Shown: piece by piece, positions 1 through 11,215 of the stretch
Numbering within the stretch: position 1 is the stretch's first letter
How the letters are laid out: each line of letters begins with the position of its first letter
From: Prauserella alba
GTDB lineage: Bacteria; Actinomycetota; Actinomycetes; Mycobacteriales; Pseudonocardiaceae
DNA: 64,000 nucleotides
NCBI RefSeq assembly: GCF_024171735.1
Contig: NZ_JAMTCH010000003.1
Span: 732,841 to 796,840, forward strand
Reading direction: 5' to 3'
The notes under the pieces: model-generated
What the model saw: the letters and a program-made list of their open reading frames with translations, nothing else
What the model was told of the DNA's origin: nothing
Databases searched by the model: none
Program-made: the position numbers and the translations under genes

Positions 1-2282
<2,282 letters not shown>

Positions 2283-2301
<19 letters not shown>

Positions 2302-2365
2302 CGAGCGCGGAGCGGCGGCGCCGGGCGCCGACCGGGTGCGGACACAGGAGGCGGCCCGTGGCTGA
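2283..2365 (+). repeat. 19-nt direct repeat across the gltB-gltD junction
   Basis: GGAGGCGGCCCGTGGCTGA occurs at 2283-2301 (end of gltB) and again at 2347-2365 (ribosome binding site and start of gltD), 64 nt apart. In the first copy the GTG at 2294 overlaps the gltB stop; in the second copy the same GTG is the gltD start. A 45-nt segment lies between the copies. Confidence 0.9.
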
Positions 2366-3866
2366 TCCGACGGGGTTCCTGAAGTACGAGCGTGCCGAGC
2401 CGCCGAAGCGGCCGAAGGCCGAACGCATGCAGGACTGGCAGGAGGTCTACGCGGACCGGGGCAGCCAGGAGCGCAACGAGGCGGTGCGCACGCAGGCGAG
2501 CCGGTGCATGGACTGTGGCATCCCGTTCTGCCACAACGAGCGGTCGGGGTGCCCGCTGGGAAACCTCATACCGGAGTGGAACGACCTGGTGAGCCGCGGC
2601 GACTGGTTCGCGGCGAGTGAACGGTTGCACGCGACGAACAACTTCCCGGAGTTCACGGGCAAGCTGTGTCCCGCGCCGTGCGAGGCCGGGTGCACGTTGT
2701 CGATCTCGCCGCTGTCGGGCGGTCCGGTGGCGATCAAACGGGTCGAGGAGACGATCTCCGCGCAGGCGTGGGAGTCCGGCTACGTCGAGGCCCGCACGGC
2801 CGAGGCGGCGACGGGCAGGCGGGTGGCGGTCGTCGGGTCGGGGCCCGCGGGGTTGGCTGCCGCGCAGCAGCTGACGCGTGCGGGCCACGACGTGACGGTG
2901 TTCGAGCGCGACGATCGGCTCGGCGGGCTGCTCCGGTACGGCATTCCCGAGTTCAAGATGGAGAAGAAGGTCCTCGACCGGCGGCTGGCGCAGCTGCACA
3001 GCGAGGGCACGAGGTTCGTCACGGGCTGCGAGGTCGGTGTCGACGTCACCGTGGCGGAGCTGCGCGAGTCCTACGACGCGGTGGTGCTGGCCGTCGGTGC
3101 GTTGCGTGGCCGCGACGACGTGACCACGCCGGGGCGGGAGCTGGACGGCGTGCACCTCGCCATGGAGCATCTCGTGCCTGCCAACCGGGCGTGCGAGGGC
3201 GACGGTCCCCCGGAGTTCACGGCCGAGGGCAAGCACGTGCTGATCATCGGTGGCGGTGACACGGGCGCGGATTGCTACGGCACGGCGATCCGCCAGGGCG
3301 CACTGTCGGTGACGCAGCTCGACCAGTACCCGGAGCCGCCGCACACGCGGGACGACGACCGGTCGCCGTGGCCGACGTGGCCGTACATTCTGCGTACCTA
3401 CCCGGTGCACGAGGAGACGGGGGAGCGGTTGTTCGCGGTGGCCGTCAAACGGTTCGTCGCGGGCGAGGACGGCAGGGTGCGGGCGGCCGAGCTGCACACG
3501 GTGCGAGTGGAGAAGGACCCGGCGACGGGGCGGCGCGAGGTCGTGCCCACCAGTGACGAGGTGCGGGAGATTCCCGCCGACCTGGTGCTGCTCGCCATCG
3601 GGTTCGAGGGTGTGGAGCACATGCGGCTGATCGACGGCCTCGGGCTGTCGCTGAACCGGCGTGGCACCGTGTCGTGCGGTGCGGACTGGCAGACCGAGGC
3701 CCCTGGCGTGTTCGTCTGCGGTGACGCCCATCGCGGTGCGTCGCTGGTCGTCTGGGCGATCGCCGAGGGCCGTTCGGTGGCCGCGTCGGTGGACGCCTAC
3801 CTGACCGGAGACTCGGACCTGCCGTCGCCGGTACACCCGACGGCGCTTCCGCTGGCGGTCGTCTGA
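2358..3866 (+). CDS. gltD: Glutamate synthase small subunit (NADPH)
   Basis: This 502-residue protein passes electrons from NADPH to GltB. The N-terminal third has the cysteine pattern for two 4Fe-4S clusters (CMDCGIPFCHNERSGCPLGN and CPAPCEAGC). The FAD site GSGPAGLAAAQQL and the NADPH site GGGDTGADC follow, and a second FAD contact, GVFVCGDAHRGASLVVWAI, is near the end. The GTG at 2358 is chosen because AGGAGG at 2346-2351 is six bases upstream and translation gives the expected N-terminus (ADPTGFLKYER). The frame is open further upstream but that part is gltB overlap and spacer. It is almost certainly cotranscribed with gltB. Confidence 0.97.
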   Translation: MADPTGFLKYERAEPPKRPKAERMQDWQEVYADRGSQERNEAVRTQASRCMDCGIPFCHNERSGCPLGNLIPEWNDLVSRGDWFAASERLHATNNFPEFTGKLCPAPCEAGCTLSISPLSGGPVAIKRVEETISAQAWESGYVEARTAEAATGRRVAVVGSGPAGLAAAQQLTRAGHDVTVFERDDRLGGLLRYGIPEFKMEKKVLDRRLAQLHSEGTRFVTGCEVGVDVTVAELRESYDAVVLAVGALRGRDDVTTPGRELDGVHLAMEHLVPANRACEGDGPPEFTAEGKHVLIIGGGDTGADCYGTAIRQGALSVTQLDQYPEPPHTRDDDRSPWPTWPYILRTYPVHEETGERLFAVAVKRFVAGEDGRVRAAELHTVRVEKDPATGRREVVPTSDEVREIPADLVLLAIGFEGVEHMRLIDGLGLSLNRRGTVSCGADWQTEAPGVFVCGDAHRGASLVVWAIAEGRSVAASVDAYLTGDSDLPSPVHPTALPLAVV

Positions 3867-3871
3867 CGGAT

Positions 3872-3886
3872 AGTCCATTGTGGACT
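3872..3886. repeat. 15-nt palindrome after gltD
   Basis: AGTCCA-TTG-TGGACT is a perfect inverted repeat six bases beyond the gltD stop. The same GTCCAC/GTGGAC core recurs at 7148 and 7180. It could be a protein-binding site or part of a weak terminator. Confidence 0.4.
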
Positions 3887-3954
3887 GTTCTGGGGTAGAA
3901 TCATCCGATGTGGACGCTAGTGCCGGGTGGCGGCGAGTTCGACACGGGACGGGA

Positions 3955-4512
3955 TCATCGCGGCAGCCGGCGCGCGTGGATCCACTCGCGTCGGCCTGCC
4001 AGGTACGGCTCGATGTCGTGCACCCGGACCAGTGCCACGTCGGCAGCGTCGACGTGGCGGGCGGCGATGGCGACCGCGTGCTCGTGGCCCGGTTCCCATG
4101 CGGCGTACCACCGGTCGCCTGCGTCCCAGCGGCGGAAGGTTCGTGGTCGCCCGTCGACCATGATCTCGGCCTGACTCTGGGCGGGCGTGACATCGGTGCG
4201 GCGCCGGTGGGCGAGCACGGTCTCGCGATCGACCGGACCAGTATCGACCGGACCAGTATCGACCGGACCAGTGACGCCGTGGCCGCCGAGGGTCCGTTCG
4301 AAGCGGAGGTCCTGGACCAGGTGGTCCGCGGGGCCGCACGTGCTGAGAAGCTGCAGCCAGGGGACGGTCTCGTCGTCGGGATCGCCGTGTGTGAGGCCGA
4401 TCATGCTGGCACGGCCCGTTCCGTCGTCACGGAACGCCCATTGGCCCGTCATGCGGATTCCGGGCCACGACGGCTGCCCGAACAGCGGCAGATCCGCGGC
4501 CGTGTCGCGCAT
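3955..4512 (-). CDS. Hypothetical protein (no family recognised)
   Basis: A 185-residue product rich in Trp, Asp and Arg, convergent with gltD. I do not recognise a family. It has no signal peptide or membrane segment. The N-terminal half contains LPLFGQPSWPGIRMTGQW and the C-terminal half MVDGRPRTFRRWDAGDRWY. Three copies of the pentapeptide GPVDT sit in the middle, encoded by a perfect 15-nt repeat. The ATG at 4512 is preferred because GGAAGG lies four bases upstream; ATG codons at 4524 and 4626 are in-frame alternatives, and the stretch up to 4626 also reads like protein (GFWRHYAGMEGR), so the true N-terminus may be longer. Coding potential is fair, function unknown. Confidence 0.55.
   Translation of the reverse strand: MRDTAADLPLFGQPSWPGIRMTGQWAFRDDGTGRASMIGLTHGDPDDETVPWLQLLSTCGPADHLVQDLRFERTLGGHGVTGPVDTGPVDTGPVDRETVLAHRRRTDVTPAQSQAEIMVDGRPRTFRRWDAGDRWYAAWEPGHEHAVAIAARHVDAADVALVRVHDIEPYLAGRREWIHARRLPR
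4231..4275 (-). repeat. 15-nt tandem repeat, 3 units, in frame
   Basis: GACCGGACCAGTATC occurs twice without change at 4231-4245 and 4246-4260, followed by a third unit altered in the last bases. Read on the minus strand it gives the pentapeptide GPVDT inside the hypothetical protein. Confidence 0.9.
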
Positions 4513-4866
4513 CCGGCCTTCCATGCCCGCGTAGTGGCGCCAGAAGCCCTTCGCCACACGGCGCCTGCCGGGAAACCGCTTCTGGCGATACGTGGCATGG
4601 TTCCGGCGTGGCCCGCGAAGCCCCATCCCGCCATGGTTCCACGGGCCGAGGTGCGCAGGCCACCGCCGGCTACGCGGTTCGCGCAGGCGGCGCGGGGCCC
4701 TCTCGACCGAGCTGGCCCCGGGACGGGCGGCCGGTCTTGCGCGAGGCGCTCGCCGCGTGAGCCCACTGTCACCGGCGAGCCACGCCTCCGCTTGGGAGGT
4801 CCTGTTGGGTCCGGGCTGCAGCGTGAGCGCTTGTGCGTACCTGGCCGTGGCCGTCGGTGCGGGTAG
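4513..4866. other. No gene recognised
   Basis: Open frames exist on both strands, as expected at this GC content, but none resembles a protein family. The part next to 4513 may belong to an extended N-terminus of the minus-strand hypothetical gene. Confidence 0.4.
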
Positions 4867-4983
4867 GGGGCGGTCTGGGACTGGGACGATTACGTCGCGA
4901 TGATGGCGGAGATCTGCAAGACGATCCGCTGGGCCGAGGGTGCCGAGGAGCCCGGCGTGATCGGCAACGTGCTGGACGGGTGA
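4867..4983 (+). pseudogene. 3' remnant of a coding gene
   Basis: The frame ending at TGA 4981-4983 reads WDWDDYVAMMAEICKTIRWA followed by EGAEEPGVIGNVLDG, which looks like genuine protein (low Arg/Pro, mixed hydrophobic and acidic) unlike the surrounding noise. It is blocked upstream by TAG at 4864 and has no start codon before ATG 4900, which would give only 27 residues without a good ribosome binding site. It ends one base before the ATG of the next small gene, the spacing expected of an operon. The best reading is the tail of a gene whose 5' part has been lost; a very small intact gene is the alternative. Confidence 0.45.
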
Positions 4984-4984
4984 C

Positions 4985-5182
4985 ATGGATATCGCGCTTT
5001 GGATCTTCTTCGGTCTGCTCTGTGTCCTGGGGCTTGCCGTTGTTGGCATCGCCGGGTACGCGACCGTCCAGCAGCGGCGGACGCCGATCGAACAGCGTAA
5101 GCAGCAGGTGCTGGAGAAGCTGCGGAACGAGGAGACGCCGACTGGGACGACGTCCATTCTGTCCGGTATCGGAGCGGTGTGA
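4985..5182 (+). CDS. Small membrane protein, 65 aa
   Basis: A short protein with one clear membrane helix (about residues 4-26, ALWIFFGLLCVLGLAVVGIA), then a charged segment (QQRRTPIEQRKQQVLEKLRN) likely to be helical in the cytoplasm. It starts at ATG 4985 immediately after the stop of the upstream remnant, with a GGACGGG stretch as a weak ribosome binding site. Its TGA overlaps the GTG of the next gene (GTGA, 5179-5182), so the two are probably translated together. No family is recognised. Confidence 0.65.
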   Translation: MDIALWIFFGLLCVLGLAVVGIAGYATVQQRRTPIEQRKQQVLEKLRNEETPTGTTSILSGIGAV

Positions 5183-5301
5183 ACGACGACGCGGTGCGCG
5201 AAGTGGCCGAGGCGAACGGCTACAGCTGGACGGGCTACTCGGGTCTGAACAACCGCCAGTTGAACTTCCAGCGGACGCTGCCCGGTCAGGAGCAGGTGTG
5301 A
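5179..5301 (+). CDS. Very small protein, 40 aa, related to the N-terminal domain of its downstream neighbour
   Basis: This 40-residue frame starts at GTG 5179, overlaps the stop of the upstream gene by four bases and overlaps the start of the downstream gene by four bases (GTGA 5298-5301). It reads VREVAEANGYSWTGYSG then LNNRQLNFQRTLPG. The pattern matches CREIAEAHGWVFQSV...KYWVLTRPG in residues 43-72 of the next protein, so the two probably share one small fold. Overlap on both sides and this internal similarity are the reasons for calling it a gene despite its size. Function unknown. Confidence 0.6.
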   Translation: MNDDAVREVAEANGYSWTGYSGLNNRQLNFQRTLPGQEQV

Positions 5302-5948
5302 CCGAGCACGACGCGGCGACCGCAGAGGCGGAGTTCCTCGCCCGGCTGGGCGGGTTGCGTCCGGACCCCGGTGGTACGGCGCGGATCGAGGTCTCCGACA
5401 TCCCACGGTCGTCGTGGCGGCGTTGTCGCGAGATCGCCGAGGCACACGGCTGGGTGTTCCAGTCGGTGGCACAGGAGCGCGGGGCCAAGTACTGGGTCCT
5501 GACGCGCCCCGGGACGGCGAGTGTCGACCGGCGTGACTCGTTGTTCGTGACGGGCCCGTCACTGGCGGAGCTGCGGGAGTACCCGAGGGCGCGCGAGGCC
5601 GCTGAGCAGGCGCGGCGTGAACTGGGCGTGGACCCGTTGTCCACGGCCACGCTGAACAAGACCCGCGCGGCGCACCAGGCGCACCGGAAGGTGACGAACC
5701 GCTTCGTCGCGCTCGCCACACTGAGCGGGCTGGCGCTGCTGGTCGTGCTGATGACCGCGGGGCGGCTGTTCGGCGACGGCGGCACGACCGCGCTCGTGCT
5801 CGGCATCGGGTGTGCTGCCCTCCTGGTGAGCACGGTGATCGGCACCGTCGGGATCGTCCGCCGGGAACGCGCACGCAAGGCCGCCATCCGGCCGTTCACC
5901 CAGGGGTACGAACGCGTCGTCGCCGCGGTCCGACAGCGTGACGGTTGA
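5298..5948 (+). CDS. Two-helix membrane protein with N-terminal cytoplasmic domain
   Basis: A 216-residue product starting at GTG 5298, with AGGAG just upstream and a GTGA overlap with the preceding gene. Residues 1-80 form a soluble domain (REIAEAHGWVFQSV...YWVLTRPG) that resembles the 40-residue neighbour. A charged linker (90-133) leads into two membrane helices at about 135-157 and 163-187, and the tail is basic. It is the last gene of a tight chain 4985-5948. No family is recognised; the arrangement suggests a small membrane-associated complex. Confidence 0.75.
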   Translation: MTEHDAATAEAEFLARLGGLRPDPGGTARIEVSDIPRSSWRRCREIAEAHGWVFQSVAQERGAKYWVLTRPGTASVDRRDSLFVTGPSLAELREYPRAREAAEQARRELGVDPLSTATLNKTRAAHQAHRKVTNRFVALATLSGLALLVVLMTAGRLFGDGGTTALVLGIGCAALLVSTVIGTVGIVRRERARKAAIRPFTQGYERVVAAVRQRDG

Positions 5949-6108
5949 CACCTGGTCCGCCTGAATACCGCACACGACACTACTTCGTTCGGTCGAGTAG
6001 GGGAGCCCGAGTGGCGGCCGAGTACCTGGGTTACTCGGCGGTACAAAACGGTTGTTGCCCACGTCACTCTTACGGGGTTCTGTGAATCTCCGACAAGGAG
6101 GCGTGATC

Positions 6109-7065
6109 GTGCGGTTGCGTTGGGCGCGAGGAGTTCGAAGAGTCGCCGCGGTGGCGGCGGGCGCCGCGATGGTGACATCGATGGTGGCCATGCCGGCCGC
6201 CGCCGAACGGCAGACGCCGGGTTCGTCAGGTGACGTCGCGGTGCACCGGATGGATGCCGATGCCGCGGACTGGACGCCGCAGCGGATGCGGTCGGCCATG
6301 CCGTTGGACAAGGTGCTCTCGTCCGCGACGGGACTCGCAGGCGGCCTGGCCAGTGCCGTACAGGGGCTGCTCCCGTCCCAGCAGGCCTCGTCCACAGGGG
6401 ACGAGTGGACCGGCGGCGGCGAGGTCACGAAGACCGCGGGCCGGGTGTTCTTCAAAATGGACGGCCAGGACGCGTCGTGCAGCGGCAACGTCGTCGAGAG
6501 CGGCAACGGCAGCGTGGTCGTGACCGCGGGCCACTGCGTGAAGTACCAGGGAACCTGGCACACCGACTGGGTCTTCGTCCCCGGCTACGACAACGGTGAC
6601 GCGCCGCACGGGGAGTGGGCCGCCGAGCAGACGATGACCACGCCGCAGTGGGAGTCCGGCGAGGACATGAACCACGACGTCGGCATGGCCGTCGTCGAGG
6701 AGAAGAACGGCGCGACCATCGCCGACACGGTCGGCACACAGCAGATCGCCTTCAACGGTGAGCGCGGCCAGGAGATGTACTCGTTCGGCTACCCCGCGGC
6801 CGACCCGTACGACGGCAGTACGCTGACCTACTGCAACGGCAGCACGTTCACCGATCCACTGCTGACCGACGACCACGGCATGAACTGTGACATGACCGGT
6901 GGCTCCAGTGGTGGCCCGTGGTTCAGCAGCTTCGACCCGGAGACGGGAACGGGCGTGCAGGAATCGGTGAACAGCTTCGGCTACACATTCCTGCCAGACG
7001 TCATGTTCGGCCCGTACTTCGGTGACGAGGCCAAGGCCCTGTACGAGCGGGCGTCGGCGGCGTAA
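6109..7065 (+). CDS. Secreted trypsin-like serine protease (peptidase S1 family)
   Basis: A 318-residue preprotein. GTG 6109 is chosen because AAGGAGG (6095-6101) is seven bases upstream; GTG 6103 is too close. The N-terminus is a signal peptide: arginines, a hydrophobic AAVAAGAAMVTSMVA core and an AMPAAA cleavage region near residue 32. The catalytic triad is visible as His142 in VTAGHCV, Asp190 in NHDVGMAVV and Ser267 in TGGSSGGPW. About 100 residues between the signal and the protease domain may be a propeptide. It probably degrades extracellular protein. It is a single gene with about 160 bp of upstream DNA. Confidence 0.9.
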   Translation: MRLRWARGVRRVAAVAAGAAMVTSMVAMPAAAERQTPGSSGDVAVHRMDADAADWTPQRMRSAMPLDKVLSSATGLAGGLASAVQGLLPSQQASSTGDEWTGGGEVTKTAGRVFFKMDGQDASCSGNVVESGNGSVVVTAGHCVKYQGTWHTDWVFVPGYDNGDAPHGEWAAEQTMTTPQWESGEDMNHDVGMAVVEEKNGATIADTVGTQQIAFNGERGQEMYSFGYPAADPYDGSTLTYCNGSTFTDPLLTDDHGMNCDMTGGSSGGPWFSSFDPETGTGVQESVNSFGYTFLPDVMFGPYFGDEAKALYERASAA

Positions 7066-7147
7066 CCGCCGCGGTTCTACGGCCTGCGGTCCTACGGCCT
7101 TACGGCTGTACGGTCCTGCGGCTGTCGGCTCCAGCTCACGGCTGGTC

Positions 7148-7193
7148 GTCCACGGTGGACCCGCGACTGTCCAGGTCGCGTCCACTGTGGACG
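7148..7193. repeat. Two GTCCAC-N-GTGGAC palindromes
   Basis: GTCCACGGTGGAC (7148-7160) and GTCCACTGTGGAC (7180-7192, extendable one base each side) lie 32 nt apart behind the protease gene. Both are perfect 6-1-6 inverted repeats and share the core of the palindrome at 3872. Confidence 0.5.
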
Positions 7194-7231
7194 ACTGCAG
7201 TTGGCCAGATCGTTAGCACGACACGTCGTAG

Positions 7232-7976
7232 CTAGAATGGTGGGCTGTCGTCGTTCTGTCGTTCCGGTTCGGCACGGCCCGGTTTCCGATCGCCACGGTC
7301 GCCGCGATGAACTGGTTTCCGCTCGCCGTGGTCGCCGGGTTTTCGGTCACCGCTGTAGGTGTGGTGGTCGTTGTAGCCGGGGTCGTAGTGGGTGTTCCAG
7401 CCGGGTTGGTCTTTGAGTCGGTGGTGTGGTCGGCAGCGTGGGCCGCCGTTGGCCACCGACGTGGTGCCACCACCGGTGGCCCAGGGGTGTTCGTGGTCGT
7501 GGTCGCAGTGCCGGGCGGGTCGGTGGCACCAGGGCATGATGCATTCCCGGTCGCGTGCCCGTACGAGGTCGCGGATCGTCGCGCTTGGTCGCCTCCGGGT
7601 GCGTCCCAGATCGACCGGCTCGCCGGTGCCCGGGTCGCAGAGCACGGCCCGTCAGATGCTGCGGGTGTTGGTCATGATTTCGCGGGCGATCGGCGCGGGT
7701 ATGGGTCCGTACCCGTCGAGTTCGCATCCGTCGTCGGAGATCGTCAGAGCCGCGTCGGCGGGCACGTGGAGGGAGACCGTGGCCGCCGCCTCCGGCGCCG
7801 CCACACCGGGATCGCGTCGAGACCCGCAACACCGGCGTCAACTCCTCGGCCAGGTCCCGGTCGTCACCCACCGCGGCCGACGCCTCGGCCAGTAATGCCA
7901 GCTCCTCGGCGTCGAGCCGCGCCCGCCGGGCACGCACATCCCGCGCCCGCTCCATCAGGTCCCCCACGTCATCCAC
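7232..7976 (-). pseudogene. HNH endonuclease of the DUF222 / 13E12 repeat family, inactivated
   Basis: The C-terminal part is clear: the GEPVDLGRTRRRP stretch, then the HNH core (ARDRECIMPWCHRPARHCDHDHE and PRCRPHHRLKDQPGW, quoted in pieces of the same domain). Upstream in the same frame the family's GYGPIPAPIAREI segment is present, but a TGA (7652-7654) interrupts it exactly where relatives have the Trp of a W-R-x-L-x-D-P motif. Further upstream the N-terminal helix (MERARDVRARRARLDAEELA) is in another frame and roughly 150 residues of the usual 400-500 are missing. This family exists in many copies in actinobacteria and often decays. The 5' boundary given (GTG 7976) is approximate. Confidence 0.8.
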
Positions 7977-9661
<1,685 letters not shown>

Positions 9662-9668
9662 GCCGCAC

Positions 9669-9700
9669 CCGCGCTCGCACCGGCACCGGTGCGAGCGCGG
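9669..9700. terminator. Bidirectional hairpin terminator
   Basis: A perfect 14-bp stem (9669-9682 with 9687-9700) closes a GCAC loop between the convergent aroG and acyltransferase genes, eight bases after the aroG stop. There is no T-run. Confidence 0.8.
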
Positions 9701-9705
9701 ACGTC

Positions 9706-11025
9706 TCACGACTCCAGTTGCAGCCGCGCCATCGACTTGGTCACCGCGTCGGCCAGCGAGCCGACGTCCCTGACGGCGTGCCCGTTCGCCTGAAGGCCGA
9801 CGTGCACCCCGTCACGGTACGTCGCCACGGCGATGCCCACCGACTGGTGTGGTGCCAACGGCACGAACGGATACACCTCCCGCAGTCGTGCCCCCGCCAG
9901 TGACAACGGGATACTCGGCACCGGCACCGTCGTCACGACCGTGTCGAACAGCAGGGGCGCTGCCTGCCCCGCGGCCTTCGCCGCCAGCCGGTGCAGACCC
10001 GCAGGCAGGCGGTTCGCCAGCACCGGCAGGGCGCCCGCACCCCGCGTCGGCCCTGCCTCCTTGTTCCGGGCCATCGCCTCGCGGACGAGGCGCAGCCGCT
10101 CGACCGGATCGTCGACCTCGACGGGCAGGTCGCACAGGTAGCCGGACAGGCTGTTTCCGGTGTCGCGGCTGTCCCGCCCGCGGAGACTCACCGGCACGAG
10201 CGCGCGCAACGACCGCGCGTCGGCACGCTGGCCGCGGTTGATCATCCACTCGCGCAGTGCGCCCGCGAGCACGGCGAGGACGACGTCGTGGGTCGTGCCG
10301 CCGTGTGCCGTACGGACCGTGCGAATGTCGCTGCCGGGCAGCCTGACGAGGCCGATCCGGCGGCTGGTCGAGTTGACGGTCGCGGTGGGCGACAGCGGAT
10401 ACGGCCGGGCGGACGTGACGATCGACCCGGCGATGCCGGCGGACTCGGCGGCCTGGCCCAGCAGTGCCGTCGCCGTGTCCGCCACGGCGCCGAGCGGCGA
10501 CCGTGGGGTCGTCTCGGGCTCGTCGTCCACGGGACGGCGTTGCCACGGCAGGGTGATGTCGTCGAGTAGGGCGAGCGCGAGTTCGACCGCGCCCATCCCG
10601 TCGGCGAGCGCGTGGTGGAACTTCACCAGCAGGGCGAAATCCCCGTCCGGCAGTCCCGTCACGAGCTGCAGGCTCCACAGTGGACGGTCGAGGTCGAGTG
10701 GTTCGGCGATCCAGTGCTCGGCGAACGTCGCGAGCGGATCGGGGGCATACCGGTCGTACAAGCTGCTGACGGCCACGTGGCGGCCGGGATCGAACGACGG
10801 ATCGTCCTCCCAGTGGGCGCCACTGAGCGGAAACAGGCCGGTTCGCACCCGGCGGCGGAGGCGGGGAATGCGGGCGGCGCGTTCGGCGAGCAGCCCCGCG
10901 ACGTGGTCGGCGTCCCAGTCGCGGCGGGGACGGAACGTCGCGACGGCGCCCATGTGCATCGGTGTCGCGTCGTCTTCCAAGCAGAGGAAGGCAGTGTCCA
11001 GTGCGCTGAGCCGTTCCGGTGCCAT
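9706..11025 (-). CDS. Wax ester synthase / diacylglycerol acyltransferase (WS/DGAT family)
   Basis: A 439-residue acyl-CoA-dependent O-acyltransferase, making triacylglycerol or wax esters. The active-site motif HHALADG is at residues 137-143, following the PLDLDRPLWSLQLV block that is usual in the family. Further conserved pieces are LPGSDIRTVRTAHGGTTHDVVLAVLAGALR (split here as part of the second domain) and NVPVPSIP-like TTVPVPSIPLSLAGA near the end. ATG 11025 is chosen because GGGAG sits six bases upstream; GTG/ATG 11064 would add 13 residues. Length is normal for the family (about 450). It stands alone between aroG and the kinase gene. Confidence 0.88.
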   Translation of the reverse strand: MAPERLSALDTAFLCLEDDATPMHMGAVATFRPRRDWDADHVAGLLAERAARIPRLRRRVRTGLFPLSGAHWEDDPSFDPGRHVAVSSLYDRYAPDPLATFAEHWIAEPLDLDRPLWSLQLVTGLPDGDFALLVKFHHALADGMGAVELALALLDDITLPWQRRPVDDEPETTPRSPLGAVADTATALLGQAAESAGIAGSIVTSARPYPLSPTATVNSTSRRIGLVRLPGSDIRTVRTAHGGTTHDVVLAVLAGALREWMINRGQRADARSLRALVPVSLRGRDSRDTGNSLSGYLCDLPVEVDDPVERLRLVREAMARNKEAGPTRGAGALPVLANRLPAGLHRLAAKAAGQAAPLLFDTVVTTVPVPSIPLSLAGARLREVYPFVPLAPHQSVGIAVATYRDGVHVGLQANGHAVRDVGSLADAVTKSMARLQLES

Positions 11026-11215
11026 AGGAGTCTCCCGGAAGATGGTGTATGTGCGGCCGGGCATCAGTGCACCAGCCGCACGTGACGCCGACGTGGTCGT
11101 CGTGTTACCGAGGCGGAAACGTCCGCCCGGGACTGGTGTCGATCCCCGTCATCGTTGTCGGCACGTCCCACCGCGCAGCTTGAGAGGTGTGGGTGCGACG
11201 TCACATGAACGGGGG

